Shown here: positions 15,788 through 24,952 of the stretch, one piece after another
Numbering within the stretch: position 1 is the first letter of the stretch
How the letters are laid out: each line of letters opens with the position of its first letter
Source: Rossellomorea aquimaris
GTDB taxonomy: Bacteria > Bacillota > Bacilli > Bacillales > Bacillaceae_B
DNA length: 64,000 bases
Direction: 5' to 3'
Assembly: GCF_001877785.1 (NCBI RefSeq)
Contig: NZ_MINN01000117.1
Span: 248,001-312,000, forward strand
Position numbers and translations under genes: made by a program
The notes under the pieces: model-generated
Told to the model about the DNA's origin: nothing
What the model saw: the letters and a program-made list of their open reading frames with translations, nothing else
The model's database searches: none

Positions 15788-16213
15788 TTTTATAAAAAGT
15801 TGATAGAAGCAGGTTAGTGGGGTTCACTTGCCTGCTTTTCTTTTATAGGGGCCGTGTTTTGGCGTTTTAATGGCCGGAATTGGGCGTTTTATGGCCGGAT
15901 TCTTGATTTTCTCGATTGTTTTTTGTTCAATCAGGCGTTTTGGTGCTTCGTTACGGCGTTCAAGCCTGTAATGAGGAATTTCCGGCTGGCCCCGAACGAC
16001 CATGATCCGTTTTATTATCGATAATCGAAACTTTATTATCGAAATCAAAAGATTTATTTTCAAAAATCCGGGTTCTTTTATCGAAACCGTTGATCCTTTT
16101 ATCGATTCGGATCCCATATCAGCGAAACCAATGTAACATTTTCAACTAAACCACTTATCGTCGATTCTTCCCGCGCAAGGGAAAATCTCTTTCACGAAAG
16201 GAATTTGACAAGC
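15788..16213. repeat. 426-bp intergenic region with degenerate short-unit repeats
   Basis: After the scrA terminator come two copies of GGCGTTTTA(A)TGGCCGGA (15856-15899) and then about five degenerate units of TTTATTATCGAAA-like sequence (16012-16105), each followed by a few variable bases. No credible gene is seen; the minus-strand open frame here is a translation of the repeats. Confidence 0.6.
15807..15843 (+). terminator. terminator after scrA
   Basis: Imperfect 13-bp stem AAGCAGGTTAGTG/CACTTGCCTGCTT (15807-15837) with a GGGTT loop and a following TTCTTTTA. Confidence 0.7.
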
Positions 16214-17704
16214 ATGAACAGATACACCGAACCAAAGTACCGCACGATCCTCGATGCAAAAGAAAATGAGCTCGGGCAGCTGCAGGAAAAATCCGCGTCT
16301 TCCGCCTGGAAGCCTGCGTATCATATCCACCCCGGCTACGGGCTGATGAACGATCCGAACGGCCTCGCTTACTACAACGGGGAATACCATGTTTTTTATC
16401 AATGGTATCCATTCGGCCCCACTCACGGAATGAAGCACTGGGCGCACGTGAAATCAAAGGATCTGCTGGATTGGGATAGGCTTCCCACGGCCATCGTCCC
16501 TGTCGAAAACTACGAATCACACGGGGCCTATTCAGGGGCATCGATCGAAGTCGACGGGGAACTGTACCTTTACTATACCGGCAACATCAAATACAGCGCC
16601 GAGGAACGGTCGGCGAACCAGTGCCTCGCGATCATGGACAAGGATGGCGTGATCCGCAAGTATGAGCAGAACCCGATCATCGAGGGCGTTCCGGAGGGGT
16701 ATACGGGGCATGTCCGCGACCCGAAGGTGTTCATGAAAAATGACACCTATTATATGCTGCTCGGTGCCCAGCGATCCAACCTGACCGGCGCCATCATCGT
16801 CTACGAATCAAGCAATGCTCGTGACTGGTCATTCAAAGGCGAGCTGGAGCTGGAATTGAACCTGCCTGACACCTGCTACATGCTAGAATGCCCGGACTAT
16901 TTTGAATTGAACGGGCAGGATGTATTCGTGGTTTCACCTCAGGGACTTGAGGCCGGGAAACATGCCTATCAGAATCTTTATAATGTAATCTATGTTCTTG
17001 GCAAAATGGATATCGAAAACCTAACATTCAAGGTCGAGAGCCATCATGAACTGGACAAAGGCTTCGATTTCTACGCCCCTCAGACCTTTGAAGGAAAAAA
17101 CAAGGAGCGCCTCCTGTTCGGCTGGGCCGGCATGGGCGAGATGGATTACCCTTCAGACAAGGAAGGCTGGGCGCATTGCCTGACGATTCCGCGAGAGCTT
17201 GATGTCGTGGACGGCAGGCTGATTCAGAAGCCGGCAAGGGAGCTTGAGAAACTTCGGTTGGAGCCGGCGGAAGGCGAGTTCAGTCTGGATCAGGGAAGTA
17301 CAGGAATCAGTACCGGGTCTGATCAGTACGAGCTTGTACTTTCCTTGGAATCAATAGAATCTGAGATCTTTGGTTTGCAGCTGTGCTCATCTGAAGCTGA
17401 AAGACTTGTACTGGAGTTCAACCGCACGGAGCAAACCGTCACTTTAGACCGGGAGAATTTTGCGGACGCATTCGGCGCGGAGCATGGCTTTGAAAGAAGC
17501 TCAGACCTTGAAATCGGCGACTCTGTTGAACTCCAGATCTTCGTTGACCGCAGTATTGTGGAGATTTTTATCAACGGAGGTAAAACGGTATTCACTGCGA
17601 GGGTCTTCCCTCATAAGGAATCAACGGGGATCAAAGTGTTTGCGGACGGGAAAATGCGAGGTACGCATTCACACTATCGTTTGGTTAGTAATCAATCACT
17701 TTAA
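16214..17704 (+). CDS. scrB: sucrose-6-phosphate hydrolase (GH32)
   Basis: 496 residues. Cleaves sucrose-6-phosphate made by the PTS into glucose-6-phosphate and fructose. The GH32 motifs are intact: nucleophile Asp47 in GLMNDPNGLAYY, the RDPKVF motif, and the EC motif with the acid/base Glu in MLECPDYF. A C-terminal beta-sandwich (about 340-490) ends in VDRSIVEIFINGG. ATG 16214 has AAAGGAA upstream; a TTG at 16205 in frame lies too close to it. The gene is 426 bp from scrA, so it may have its own promoter. A strong terminator follows. Confidence 0.94.
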   Translation: MNRYTEPKYRTILDAKENELGQLQEKSASSAWKPAYHIHPGYGLMNDPNGLAYYNGEYHVFYQWYPFGPTHGMKHWAHVKSKDLLDWDRLPTAIVPVENYESHGAYSGASIEVDGELYLYYTGNIKYSAEERSANQCLAIMDKDGVIRKYEQNPIIEGVPEGYTGHVRDPKVFMKNDTYYMLLGAQRSNLTGAIIVYESSNARDWSFKGELELELNLPDTCYMLECPDYFELNGQDVFVVSPQGLEAGKHAYQNLYNVIYVLGKMDIENLTFKVESHHELDKGFDFYAPQTFEGKNKERLLFGWAGMGEMDYPSDKEGWAHCLTIPRELDVVDGRLIQKPARELEKLRLEPAEGEFSLDQGSTGISTGSDQYELVLSLESIESEIFGLQLCSSEAERLVLEFNRTEQTVTLDRENFADAFGAEHGFERSSDLEIGDSVELQIFVDRSIVEIFINGGKTVFTARVFPHKESTGIKVFADGKMRGTHSHYRLVSNQSL

Positions 17705-17708
17705 GGTG

Positions 17709-17741
17709 AATGGGACAGATAACTTGTCCCATTCTTTTTTT
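17709..17741 (+). terminator. terminator after scrB, stem resembles the REP-like core
   Basis: Perfect stem AATGGGACA (17709-17717) with TGTCCCATT (17725-17733) and then CTTTTTTT. The GGGACA/TGTCCC stem is the same as the ends of the dispersed repeat. Confidence 0.9.
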
Positions 17742-17856
17742 ATATTCCTTTTAAATTGAAATTTTTACTAATTGTAGAAAAAAGTTGAATCTTGTACTAT
17801 ACTGTATGAAAACTATGATTAGTAGACTCATTGCTATCCAAAGGAGCAAATAATAT

Positions 17857-18816
17857 ATGATCACGTTATCTCTGATAATCGTCCTGCTCGCTTCTTTATG
17901 CACCTATATCGGTGTCAAGCTCATTATTCCCGTTGCAATCAAAATCAACTTTGTGGACAATCCCAACAACCGGAAAGTACATAAAAAACCCCTCCCTATG
18001 CTTGCAGGGGTGGTTTTTACAGGGATCACCCTTACAGGGATATTCTGTTTTTATCGGCTGGATTTTTTAACGTTGAACGAAACCCTGACGCTGGCGGCAG
18101 CCATTATTCTTTTAAGTACGATCGGATTCATAGATGATTACTATAAAACCAAGTCAAAAGACTTTTCACCCTTCCCCAGACTGCTGGTCCAAACCATCGC
18201 TGCATTCCTGGTCGTTCAATTTGGGGACTATGTATCGCAGATCGATATTCCTATATTAGGTTATATGGAGCTCTCGCCTGTCATAGGGAAGCTGTTTACA
18301 ATGGTATGGATCATTTTCATCATCAATATAATCAATTTCATGGACGGTCTGGATGGTTTGGCAGGCGGAATGGCCGGTATATTTTCATTCACCTTCCTGA
18401 TCACCTCATTATTGATGAATCAGCCCGTTTCTGCATTCCTGTCAGCCCTCATGCTGGGAGTTGCGATCGGCTATCTGCCTCATAACTTTTTTCCCGCAAA
18501 AATCATTATGGGAGATACAGGCTCAACATTATTCGGATTCATGATAGGGGCAATTTCAGTGATCGGAGCCATGAAGACCATCACTCTCATCACGATCAAC
18601 ATCCCTCTGCTCATATTGGCGATCCCCATTTTTGATACGATTTTTGTATTTTTAAAAAGATTACGGCAGGGCAGATCCATCTTTCAAGCCGATAAACTCC
18701 ATTTACATCACAGACTGTTGGATTACGGGCTGTCACAAGTCCAAGTGGTCATGCTCATCTACTTACTATGCATCACCACAAGCGCCTCAGCCATATTCAT
18801 ATTGCTATCCTTATAG
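17857..18816 (+). CDS. undecaprenyl-phosphate N-acetylhexosamine-1-phosphate transferase (TagO/WecA/MraY superfamily)
   Basis: 319-residue polytopic membrane enzyme (about ten helices) that would start a wall polymer or lipid-linked oligosaccharide by moving GlcNAc-1-phosphate (probably) to undecaprenyl phosphate. Conserved motifs: IDDYYKTKSKDFSP, IINFMDGLDGLAGG, MGDTGSTLFGF and the HHRLLDYG loop typical of the TagO/WecA branch rather than MraY. An AAAGGAG site precedes the ATG. It is somewhat shorter than B. subtilis TagO, lacking a C-terminal extension. It stands alone, far from the EPS cluster. A REP-like element begins in the last base of its stop codon. Confidence 0.88.
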   Translation: MITLSLIIVLLASLCTYIGVKLIIPVAIKINFVDNPNNRKVHKKPLPMLAGVVFTGITLTGIFCFYRLDFLTLNETLTLAAAIILLSTIGFIDDYYKTKSKDFSPFPRLLVQTIAAFLVVQFGDYVSQIDIPILGYMELSPVIGKLFTMVWIIFIINIINFMDGLDGLAGGMAGIFSFTFLITSLLMNQPVSAFLSALMLGVAIGYLPHNFFPAKIIMGDTGSTLFGFMIGAISVIGAMKTITLITINIPLLILAIPIFDTIFVFLKRLRQGRSIFQADKLHLHHRLLDYGLSQVQVVMLIYLLCITTSASAIFILLSL

Positions 18817-18980
18817 GGACAGGGGGACAGGTCCCTTGTCCCTTCCGAAACCAAGGATTCCCCTTTCCCCTGCAAAACGGGACGGGGGGACTGGTCCCTT
18901 GTCCCTCTGCCCCTGATAACCGTGCTTGATAATCAGTTTTTACATCTTTAATGGGACACTGTCCCTGTCCCCCTGTCCCA
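18816..18980. repeat. three REP-like elements
   Basis: G-rich copies at 18816-18843 and 18879-18906 and a C-rich copy at 18953-18980, between convergent genes. The first overlaps the G of the preceding TAG. Confidence 0.85.
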
Positions 18981-18983
18981 CAC

Positions 18984-19020
18984 AAAAGCCCGTCCCTTTT
19001 ACACGAAGGGACGGGCTTTT
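18984..19020. terminator. bidirectional terminator
   Basis: Perfect 15-bp stem AAAAGCCCGTCCCTT/AAGGGACGGGCTTTT with a 7-base loop, flanked by A-run and T-run. Serves the PTS gene on the minus strand and the transferase gene on the plus strand. Confidence 0.9.
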
Positions 19021-19025
19021 ATCAT

Positions 19026-20987
19026 TTATTTGATTTCTTCCAATAACTTATAGGCTTCTTCTTTTGTCTTCACTTTGAGCAGCTTGTCGCGGTACTCTTC
19101 ATCCATGAGCTGACGTGACAGGAGCTGAAGGATTTTCAAGTGCTCATTCCCTTCACTTTCCTTAGGGACGGCGATCATGAAGATCAGTTTCGCATCGGAA
19201 CCGTCGAGGCTGTTCCAGTCCACGCCGTCCCTTTTGATTCCGAAGACGACACTTGGTTTTGTGACGGCGCCGGACTTGCCGTGCGGAATGGCGATGTTCA
19301 TGCCGATTCCGGTTGTGCTTTCTTCTTCACGGTTCAGAATGGCTTCTTTGAATGCAGCGGCAGACGTGATACTGCCGGTTTTGTTCAGCAACTGGATCAT
19401 TTCGTCGATGACATCGTCGCGGGACGACCCTTCGAGATCAATGTTGATCAGATCCAGATTTGTAATGTCTGTCAGTTGATTGATTTTATCTACTTCTGTA
19501 ACTGTCCTCTCGATCTCTCCCTCAACCGGTTCGGGCTGAACCCCCTGACTTTCCATACTCTCTTCAGCACTTCCTGCTCCGGCCAAATCCAAAGATCCTT
19601 CTTCCTGAACATCCTTCTTCAACAAATTCACCACCACGGCCGTAACGAGCGAACCAACAATCACGGCAACAAAGAACATCAGCACATTATCGACCGCTCC
19701 AAGAACTGCGACGATCGGTCCGCCGTGGGCAACCCTGTCCCCTACATGGCCAAGCATGGCAATGACGGAACCCGTCATCGACCCGACCATGATGCTCGGG
19801 ATCACTCGCAGTGGATCCTGCGCTGCGAACGGGATCGCCCCCTCTGTGATGCCGAACAGTCCCATCGTAAACGATGCTTTGCCTGTTTCCCGTTCAGCAG
19901 GCTGGAATTTCTTTTTACCGATGAAGGTCGCAAGTCCAAGACCGATTGGAGGGATACAGATGGCAGCCGCGATCGGCCCCATGATTTCATAGTTTCCCTC
20001 CCCGATCATGGCAGATCCAAATAGGAATGCGACCTTGTTGACCGGACCGCCCATGTCAAAGGAGATCATCGCTCCGAGGATGAGCGCGAGCAGAATGGAG
20101 CTTGTCCCCTGCATGCCTGCGAGCCAGTCCGTCAGCACGGTGAACACGCCCGCTACGGGAGCCCCGATCAAGAATACAAAGGCAAGACCTACGATGAGCG
20201 ATGCGAACACCGGGATGATGATGATCGGCATGATTGGCTGGAGCGCCTTCGGTACCTTGATTTTCTTAATATAAAGGGCAACATAACCTGCAAGGAAACC
20301 GGCGATGATCCCGCCGATGAATCCAGCCCCTGCTTCACTATCGTAAAAACTTCCATTCGCCGCGATATAACCGCCGACTACACCGGGTGCCAGCCCCGGC
20401 CTGTCTGCAATGCTGTAGGCGATGAACCCGGCAAGGATCGGCACCATGAAGATAAAGGAAGCCCCTCCGATCGCTTCGATGCTTTTCCAGAACGAGTCGT
20501 CAGGAATGGCGAGCCCGCCCGGCGTCTTATCCCCTCCAAGTGTCAGCGCCACGGCTATCAGCAATCCGCCGACAACGATGAACGGAACCATGTAGGAAAC
20601 CCCGTTCATCAAGTGGCGGTAGACCGGGTTCTCCTTCTTCTCACTCTTGCCCGCCGCTTCTGCAGAACTCGATTGATGGACAGGCACATCGCCGCTCATC
20701 ACTTTCTTGATCAGCTGCCCGGGCTTGCGGATTCCGTCCTGCACCCCGGCAACCAACAATTTCTTGCCGTGGAATCGGTCTTTATTGACTGTTTTATCGG
20801 CGGCAATGATGATGCCGTCCGCTTCTTCAATGTCTTTCTTTGAAAATTCGTTCTCCACCCCGATCGATCCCTGGGTTTCGACTTTTAACTGGACGCCCAT
20901 CTCTTTCGCTGCCTTCTCAAGGTTTTCAGCAGCCATATAAGTGTGGGCGATACCGTTTGGACATGATGTGATGGCTAAAAGTTTCAT
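19026..20987 (-). CDS. fructose-family PTS permease, EIIBCA order
   Basis: 653 residues. EIIB (1-100) with phosphorylated Cys9 in AITSCPNGIAHTYMAAE; EIIC (about 120-460), many helices; a Glu/Gln-rich linker (about 465-505); EIIA (about 505-653) with the active His in NIAIPHGKSG. The fructose/mannosylglycerate subfamily of PTS covers fructose, mannose and 2-O-mannosyl-D-glycerate. The adjacent PRD regulator and glycerate kinase, phosphorylase and GH38 genes favour a hexosyl-glycerate or related sugar, but fructose cannot be excluded. An AAAGGAG site and a cre-like site precede it. Confidence 0.9.
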   Translation of the reverse strand: MKLLAITSCPNGIAHTYMAAENLEKAAKEMGVQLKVETQGSIGVENEFSKKDIEEADGIIIAADKTVNKDRFHGKKLLVAGVQDGIRKPGQLIKKVMSGDVPVHQSSSAEAAGKSEKKENPVYRHLMNGVSYMVPFIVVGGLLIAVALTLGGDKTPGGLAIPDDSFWKSIEAIGGASFIFMVPILAGFIAYSIADRPGLAPGVVGGYIAANGSFYDSEAGAGFIGGIIAGFLAGYVALYIKKIKVPKALQPIMPIIIIPVFASLIVGLAFVFLIGAPVAGVFTVLTDWLAGMQGTSSILLALILGAMISFDMGGPVNKVAFLFGSAMIGEGNYEIMGPIAAAICIPPIGLGLATFIGKKKFQPAERETGKASFTMGLFGITEGAIPFAAQDPLRVIPSIMVGSMTGSVIAMLGHVGDRVAHGGPIVAVLGAVDNVLMFFVAVIVGSLVTAVVVNLLKKDVQEEGSLDLAGAGSAEESMESQGVQPEPVEGEIERTVTEVDKINQLTDITNLDLINIDLEGSSRDDVIDEMIQLLNKTGSITSAAAFKEAILNREEESTTGIGMNIAIPHGKSGAVTKPSVVFGIKRDGVDWNSLDGSDAKLIFMIAVPKESEGNEHLKILQLLSRQLMDEEYRDKLLKVKTKEEAYKLLEEIK

Positions 20988-21004
20988 CTCTGTCTCTCCT
21001 TTTT

Positions 21005-21019
21005 CGTAATCGCTTACAT
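21005..21019 (-). promoter_or_regulatory. cre-like site (CcpA)
   Basis: On the minus strand ATGTAAGCGATTACG fits the cre consensus except for the last base. It sits 18-32 bases before the PTS start codon. Confidence 0.4.
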
Positions 21020-21113
21020 TTACTATAACGCTTGATTGTCAGTTTAAAAGGAGCAACTTTTACCGGAGGCTGCGGTAAAATGGCAAAAATAAAAAAGGCT
21101 CTATACACCGCTA

Positions 21114-21233
21114 TTGATTTCCGTGCAAGACTTCGCTTTCCGCGGGTAGCCCGTGAGCCTCCTCGGCAAGCCTGCGGGGTCTCACATAAGCTACTCTCCC
21201 CGCAGGAGTCTTCGTCTTGCACTCCAATCAACC
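21114..21233. repeat. dispersed Bacillaceae intergenic repeat with inverted ends
   Basis: Starts TTGATTTCCGTGCAAGAC and ends with GTCTTGCACTCCAATCAA, so GTGCAAGAC and TTGATT are inverted at the two ends. The interior contains GCTTTCCGCGGG, GAGCCTCCTCGG and CCCGCAGGAGTC. I recall this pattern as very common between genes in Bacillus and relatives. Confidence 0.7.
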
Positions 21234-21325
21234 GCTGGAAAGAGCTAATATCTAACTGTACATTCTACCTAAAAACCCGAACAGGTTTGCATGCTTTAAG
21301 GCAAATCAGTTCGGATTTTATCTCT

Positions 21326-23251
21326 TCAAAATCCATTAAATTTTGAAAGAAGCTGCAAGCGGTCCTTCTCTTTTAAAACAGATTGAATCCTGTCCGGGTC
21401 CTCACTTAACAGCGAAATCTCCCGGAACAGCCGCTTCACCTTTTCCTGTTTATCATCGCGGACTGCCAGCAGGAAGACCAGTGACACTTTCTCCGCACCC
21501 CATTCGACCGGTTCCGTCAGGGTTCCGATAGCGATGACGGACTGCCTGATATATTTGGGATTTCCGTGCGGGATCGCAATCCCTGCCCCCACTGTCGTAG
21601 CTGCCAGCCTTTCTCTGATCATCGCGCTTTCGGTATATTCCTTTTCCACATATCCCTTTCTAAAAAGGTCCAGTGACAGCTTTTTGATGATTTCATATCT
21701 ATTCGTTTCCTGGAGATGAGGGAATACGAGGAACGGGTCTGTGCAGCTTAAAATCATCGATTTTCCGCTTGATTGCGGCGCTTTTCCGAGCTGACTGACC
21801 ATTTCAACAAGCCGTTCCTCATCAACCTTATCAAATAAGGGAGACACCACAATATAAGGCTTCCCTGCAGCTTCCAGAGAGATCGTGCTGATGATAAAAT
21901 CAACCGCGCGGCGCTTCAAGAAGGCCTGCAGCTCAGAATGCGCAATGCAGTCTTCCACCTGTACCGTCTGGAATTTCCGCTCAATCTTGGTTCTCAGCAA
22001 TTGTGACATCCCGATCCCCATGTGACAGACGATGACCGCTTTTTTCACTGCGAGATGCTTATTTTTGAGCCTCTCCAGTGACGCCTGGAAATGCAGGGTC
22101 AGATAAGCTGCTTCCTCCTCAGGTATCTCCAGCGGCAGTGTTTGGTTCATCTCCTCGATTGCAAAAAGGATTTGATCAAACAGATAGGGATACATCTTTT
22201 TGATTTCCTGCAGCATTACGTTCGAAACCGGCAGCCCGTGCTTCAGCCGATTGAGGGTGGAATGCAGATGGACCCGCAGTCCCTCCAATAATTCTTCATC
22301 ATGATTAAAATGAACCGCGTGCGTTCTGGACAACGAGTTAACCATAGCCGTGATGACTTTTGAAAGAAGTTCGTCAGTCCCGTCTGACTCAACCTCGTTC
22401 ATCTGCAAAAATTTACCGCCAAGGAAGTGCAGCGTCAGATATGCCCTTTCCGAATCCGGAAAACGAATGGAAAAAGCCTGCTCCATTCTATCCAGTAATT
22501 CACCCGCCCAGCGGTATTCTTTATGCCCTTTTAAAGATTCGACCTCTTCATCCGGCATCGCAATGAACTGCTGGAGCTTGGTCCGCTTCAACATCAGAAG
22601 CGAGTGGAGGACAATCCGTTCAAAGGATTCGTCCGTGAAAGAGAGGGCATATTTCTTTTGGAGATCCCTCATCCAGGCGGTGATTGAAGAGATTTCATGA
22701 GGAGAGAACTGATTTTTAATAAAATCATTATTTGTATTCACAAGCTCAGGCAGGCGGGCCAAGGCCGAACGCTTATCCTTTTCCGTCCCCTCAAGCGTCA
22801 GTCCGATCCTCTGTTTCGTCTCCACAGTCAGATCAAATGAGCCCAGCCAGTTTCCAAGCAGGTCCAGATCTTTTTTTATAACAGACTTGCTGACATAAAA
22901 TTCCGCTGCAAGTTCCCCAACCGTAACGGCACTCGGGCTCATCAGCAGCTCAAAGGCAATCTCGATCAGCCTGTCCTCTTCTTCCATGCGGTTTTCTTTT
23001 GTACCGTTTATATAAAGATCTCGATAGATCTTACTCTTATCGTTTTCATCCACTTCCAGGCAGACACCCAGCCCCGGCTTCCTCACCAGCGCCGCCGAAG
23101 AATACCCCTTCAGCTCCGCTTCAATCACTTTCAAATCATTCCTCACCGTCTTCTCAGAACAATTCAATTCTTCGGTGATGTCCTTCACAAGCAAGAACCG
23201 ATTCGAATGACGCAAAAGAATGCCCACCATTTCCTGCTGTCTATCGTTCAT
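21326..23251 (-). CDS. PRD-containing PTS-controlled transcription activator (MtlR/LicR-like)
   Basis: 641 residues. N-terminal helix-turn-helix units (about 8-60, KDITEELNCSEKTVRNDLKVI, and a second near 115-150), two PTS-regulation domains (about 195-290 and 300-405), an EIIB-like domain with Cys in VIVCHMGIGMSQL, and a C-terminal EIIA domain with His in GIAIPHGNPKYI. This architecture belongs to DNA-binding activators, not RNA antiterminators. It probably activates the downstream EIIBCA PTS gene and perhaps the glycosylglycerate genes upstream, sensing PTS phosphorylation. RBS GTAGGTG precedes the ATG. Confidence 0.92.
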   Translation of the reverse strand: MNDRQQEMVGILLRHSNRFLLVKDITEELNCSEKTVRNDLKVIEAELKGYSSAALVRKPGLGVCLEVDENDKSKIYRDLYINGTKENRMEEEDRLIEIAFELLMSPSAVTVGELAAEFYVSKSVIKKDLDLLGNWLGSFDLTVETKQRIGLTLEGTEKDKRSALARLPELVNTNNDFIKNQFSPHEISSITAWMRDLQKKYALSFTDESFERIVLHSLLMLKRTKLQQFIAMPDEEVESLKGHKEYRWAGELLDRMEQAFSIRFPDSERAYLTLHFLGGKFLQMNEVESDGTDELLSKVITAMVNSLSRTHAVHFNHDEELLEGLRVHLHSTLNRLKHGLPVSNVMLQEIKKMYPYLFDQILFAIEEMNQTLPLEIPEEEAAYLTLHFQASLERLKNKHLAVKKAVIVCHMGIGMSQLLRTKIERKFQTVQVEDCIAHSELQAFLKRRAVDFIISTISLEAAGKPYIVVSPLFDKVDEERLVEMVSQLGKAPQSSGKSMILSCTDPFLVFPHLQETNRYEIIKKLSLDLFRKGYVEKEYTESAMIRERLAATTVGAGIAIPHGNPKYIRQSVIAIGTLTEPVEWGAEKVSLVFLLAVRDDKQEKVKRLFREISLLSEDPDRIQSVLKEKDRLQLLSKFNGF

Positions 23252-23332
23252 GATTACACCTACTTTACGAGCCGCGGAGACAGATCCCGCGGCTCACTTC
23301 CACATCTTTTTCCTTTTAGTCGACCTGGAACC

Positions 23333-23425
23333 GCGGGGTCAGGTCCCTTGCCAGAACCACGGCAGAGAACCATAGGGACAGGCACGGGGACCACGCTGCA
23401 GAACCACGGTGACAGGCACCGTGGT
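23333..23425. repeat. degenerate REP-related sequence with ACCACGG units
   Basis: Contains GGTCAGGTCCCTTGCC, AGGGACAGGCACGGGGACC and GGTGACAGGCACCGTGGTA separated by AACCACGG-type units. A second dialect of the dispersed repeat. Confidence 0.5.
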
Positions 23426-23447
23426 ACATTTCCCCTCCTTATCCCCT

Positions 23448-23645
23448 CTAATCGACGACTCTTGCCACCGGACCGTGACATTTCTGACAGGATCCCTTTA
23501 ATGTGAACTGGGAATTCGTGTACTCGACTTCATAGTCCACGATTGTCGTCACCCCGCATTTCCTGCAAAAAACATTCGATTCAAGCTTCTTTCTTATTCC
23601 CGGTTCTAAGGATTTCCACCTTTTAAATGCTAATTCATCCGCCAT
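23448..23645 (-). CDS. small zinc-ribbon-like protein
   Basis: 65 residues from ATG 23645, which has GAGGTG seven bases before; a GTG nine bases upstream overlaps that site. Two Cys pairs (FCRKCG near residue 27 and SCQKCH near 53) form a likely zinc ribbon, with the pattern CxxC-N24-25-CxxC. The N-terminus ADELAFKRWKSLEPGIR is helical. The ending CHGPVARVVD suggests a complete protein. Family name and partner are not recognised. Confidence 0.72.
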   Translation of the reverse strand: MADELAFKRWKSLEPGIRKKLESNVFCRKCGVTTIVDYEVEYTNSQFTLKGSCQKCHGPVARVVD

Positions 23646-23712
23646 GATTTTCACCTCGTAAAGTTCTTTTAAGGAAAAGTATATAGAAGTGGGGTGGGTG
23701 ATTCAATTATTA

Positions 23713-23761
23713 GGGACAAAAACCATGGAGACAGGCACCGTGTTTCACGTTCTTAAAAAAA
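23713..23761. repeat. REP-related GACAGGCACCGTG fragment
   Basis: AGGGACAAAAACCATGGAGACAGG-type sequence (split here by eye) shares GACAGGCACCGTG with 23403-23420 and resembles 54530-54553. Confidence 0.4.
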
Positions 23762-23765
23762 CCGA

Positions 23766-23805
23766 AGGGACAGGTATGGTGGCTTAATCCACGATACCTG
23801 TCCCT
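23766..23805 (-). terminator. terminator of the glycerate kinase gene
   Basis: Perfect stem AGGGACAGGTAT (23766-23777) with ATACCTGTCCCT (23794-23805), extended by GGTGG/CCACG. On the minus strand it is followed by TCGGTTTTTTT. The stem is again the REP-like sequence. Confidence 0.8.
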
Positions 23806-23812
23806 CACTTTT

Positions 23813-24937
23813 CTATTTTAACAACCTTACAATCTGCTCCACCGTGGTGCGCACCTGCTCTCGGGAAACCTCTTTCAAAAGAGCCTTCTCAAGCGTCCGG
23901 CACTCGGTCTGAATGGAGAACACCGCGTCCAGATACTGATTGACTTCTTTCAAATCCGTATCCACCCGGCCGGCAATCCCAATCACTTTCTTGCCGTGCT
24001 TCTTGGCTAGCTTAGCGACCCCTACAGGGACCTTTCCCATAAGGGACTGGCGGTCGAGGCTGCCTTCCCCGGTAAAGATCACGTCGGCAGCTGCGACCTT
24101 TTCTTCCAGTCCGGTCAGTCCGGCAATTGTTTCAACACCTGATTGAAGCCTGCCTTTCAACCCGGCCACGATTGCACCGCCGAGTCCGCCGGCTGCACCG
24201 GAGCCTTCGACTGATTGGAGGTCGACACCGTACTTACTATTGAAAATTCCGGCCAGATTCCGGAAGGCTGCATCCAATTCAACAATATCCTCGTCTGTTG
24301 CCCCTTTTTGCCTGCCGAAAATATGTGCTGCTCCGTTTTCACCGTAAAAAGGGTTGGTGACGTCGCTGGCAATGGTAAAGGAGCATTCTTCAAGTTCGAG
24401 TATTTTTTCCTCATCCGTGAAGGAAGCCACCTTCAGTAACGGATTGTCTTCATTACCGATCAGAATGCCATCTCCATCATAAAACTTCCAACCAAGCGCC
24501 TGCAGCATCCCGACCCCGCCGTCATTCGTGGCGCTTCCGCCAAGCGAGATGACGATATTGCGGTAGCCGTTCTTAACGGCATCCTTAATCTGCTCACCAA
24601 GGCCATAAGTGTTGGTTTTCATTGGATTCCTCAGTTTAAAAGGGACAAGAGGAAGACCGCTGCTCCGTGCACTTTCAATAAAAACAGTATCCTCATCCAA
24701 TACAGCATAGAGGGCTTTGATCCTATTCATAAGCGGATCATGAACAGAAGCTTCCCTTTCCTCACCGTCCATCCCGGCGAGCAGCGCATCAATCGTCCCT
24801 TCCCCGCCGTCCGCCATCGGGGAATTCTCTATCTGTGCATCAGGCATCGCCGCAAGAATCCCTTCCCTCGCAGCTTCCCCAACCTCAAACGCCGAAAGCG
24901 AATCCTTAAACGAATCAGCCGCAACCAAAAACTTCAT
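23813..24937 (-). CDS. glycerate kinase (GarK/GlxK family)
   Basis: 374 residues. ATP-dependent phosphorylation of D-glycerate to phosphoglycerate (2-phosphoglycerate in the characterised GarK type). Visible family motifs: ADSFKDSLSAFEV at the N-terminus, PMADGGEGTIDAL, SLGGSATNDGGVGMLQALGW and GEGSLDRQSLMGKVPVGVA. ATG 24937 is preceded by AGGAG at nine bases; a GTG two codons earlier is the alternative. It follows the phosphorylase gene and precedes the regulator, all on the minus strand, so glycerate freed from glycosyl-glycerates is its likely substrate (inferred). Confidence 0.93.
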   Translation of the reverse strand: MKFLVAADSFKDSLSAFEVGEAAREGILAAMPDAQIENSPMADGGEGTIDALLAGMDGEEREASVHDPLMNRIKALYAVLDEDTVFIESARSSGLPLVPFKLRNPMKTNTYGLGEQIKDAVKNGYRNIVISLGGSATNDGGVGMLQALGWKFYDGDGILIGNEDNPLLKVASFTDEEKILELEECSFTIASDVTNPFYGENGAAHIFGRQKGATDEDIVELDAAFRNLAGIFNSKYGVDLQSVEGSGAAGGLGGAIVAGLKGRLQSGVETIAGLTGLEEKVAAADVIFTGEGSLDRQSLMGKVPVGVAKLAKKHGKKVIGIAGRVDTDLKEVNQYLDAVFSIQTECRTLEKALLKEVSREQVRTTVEQIVRLLK

Positions 24938-24952
24938 CTCCACACACTCCTA

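Larger units (their letters stand above)
20988..21325. other. 338-bp gap before the PTS gene
   Basis: Contains the PTS promoter region with a cre-like site (21005-21019) and a Bacillaceae-type dispersed repeat (21114-21233). No gene is supported. Confidence 0.6.

Noticed and set aside
15824-16117. 97-codon minus-strand frame
   Set aside because: Lies wholly in degenerate short-unit repeats, lacks a ribosome binding site, and its peptide is repetitive (NPAIK, PAIKTP).
21326-23251. PRD protein as an RNA-binding antiterminator
   Set aside because: The N-terminus is a DNA-binding helix-turn-helix pair, not a CAT RNA-binding domain, and no RAT-like RNA hairpin was found in front of the PTS genes.
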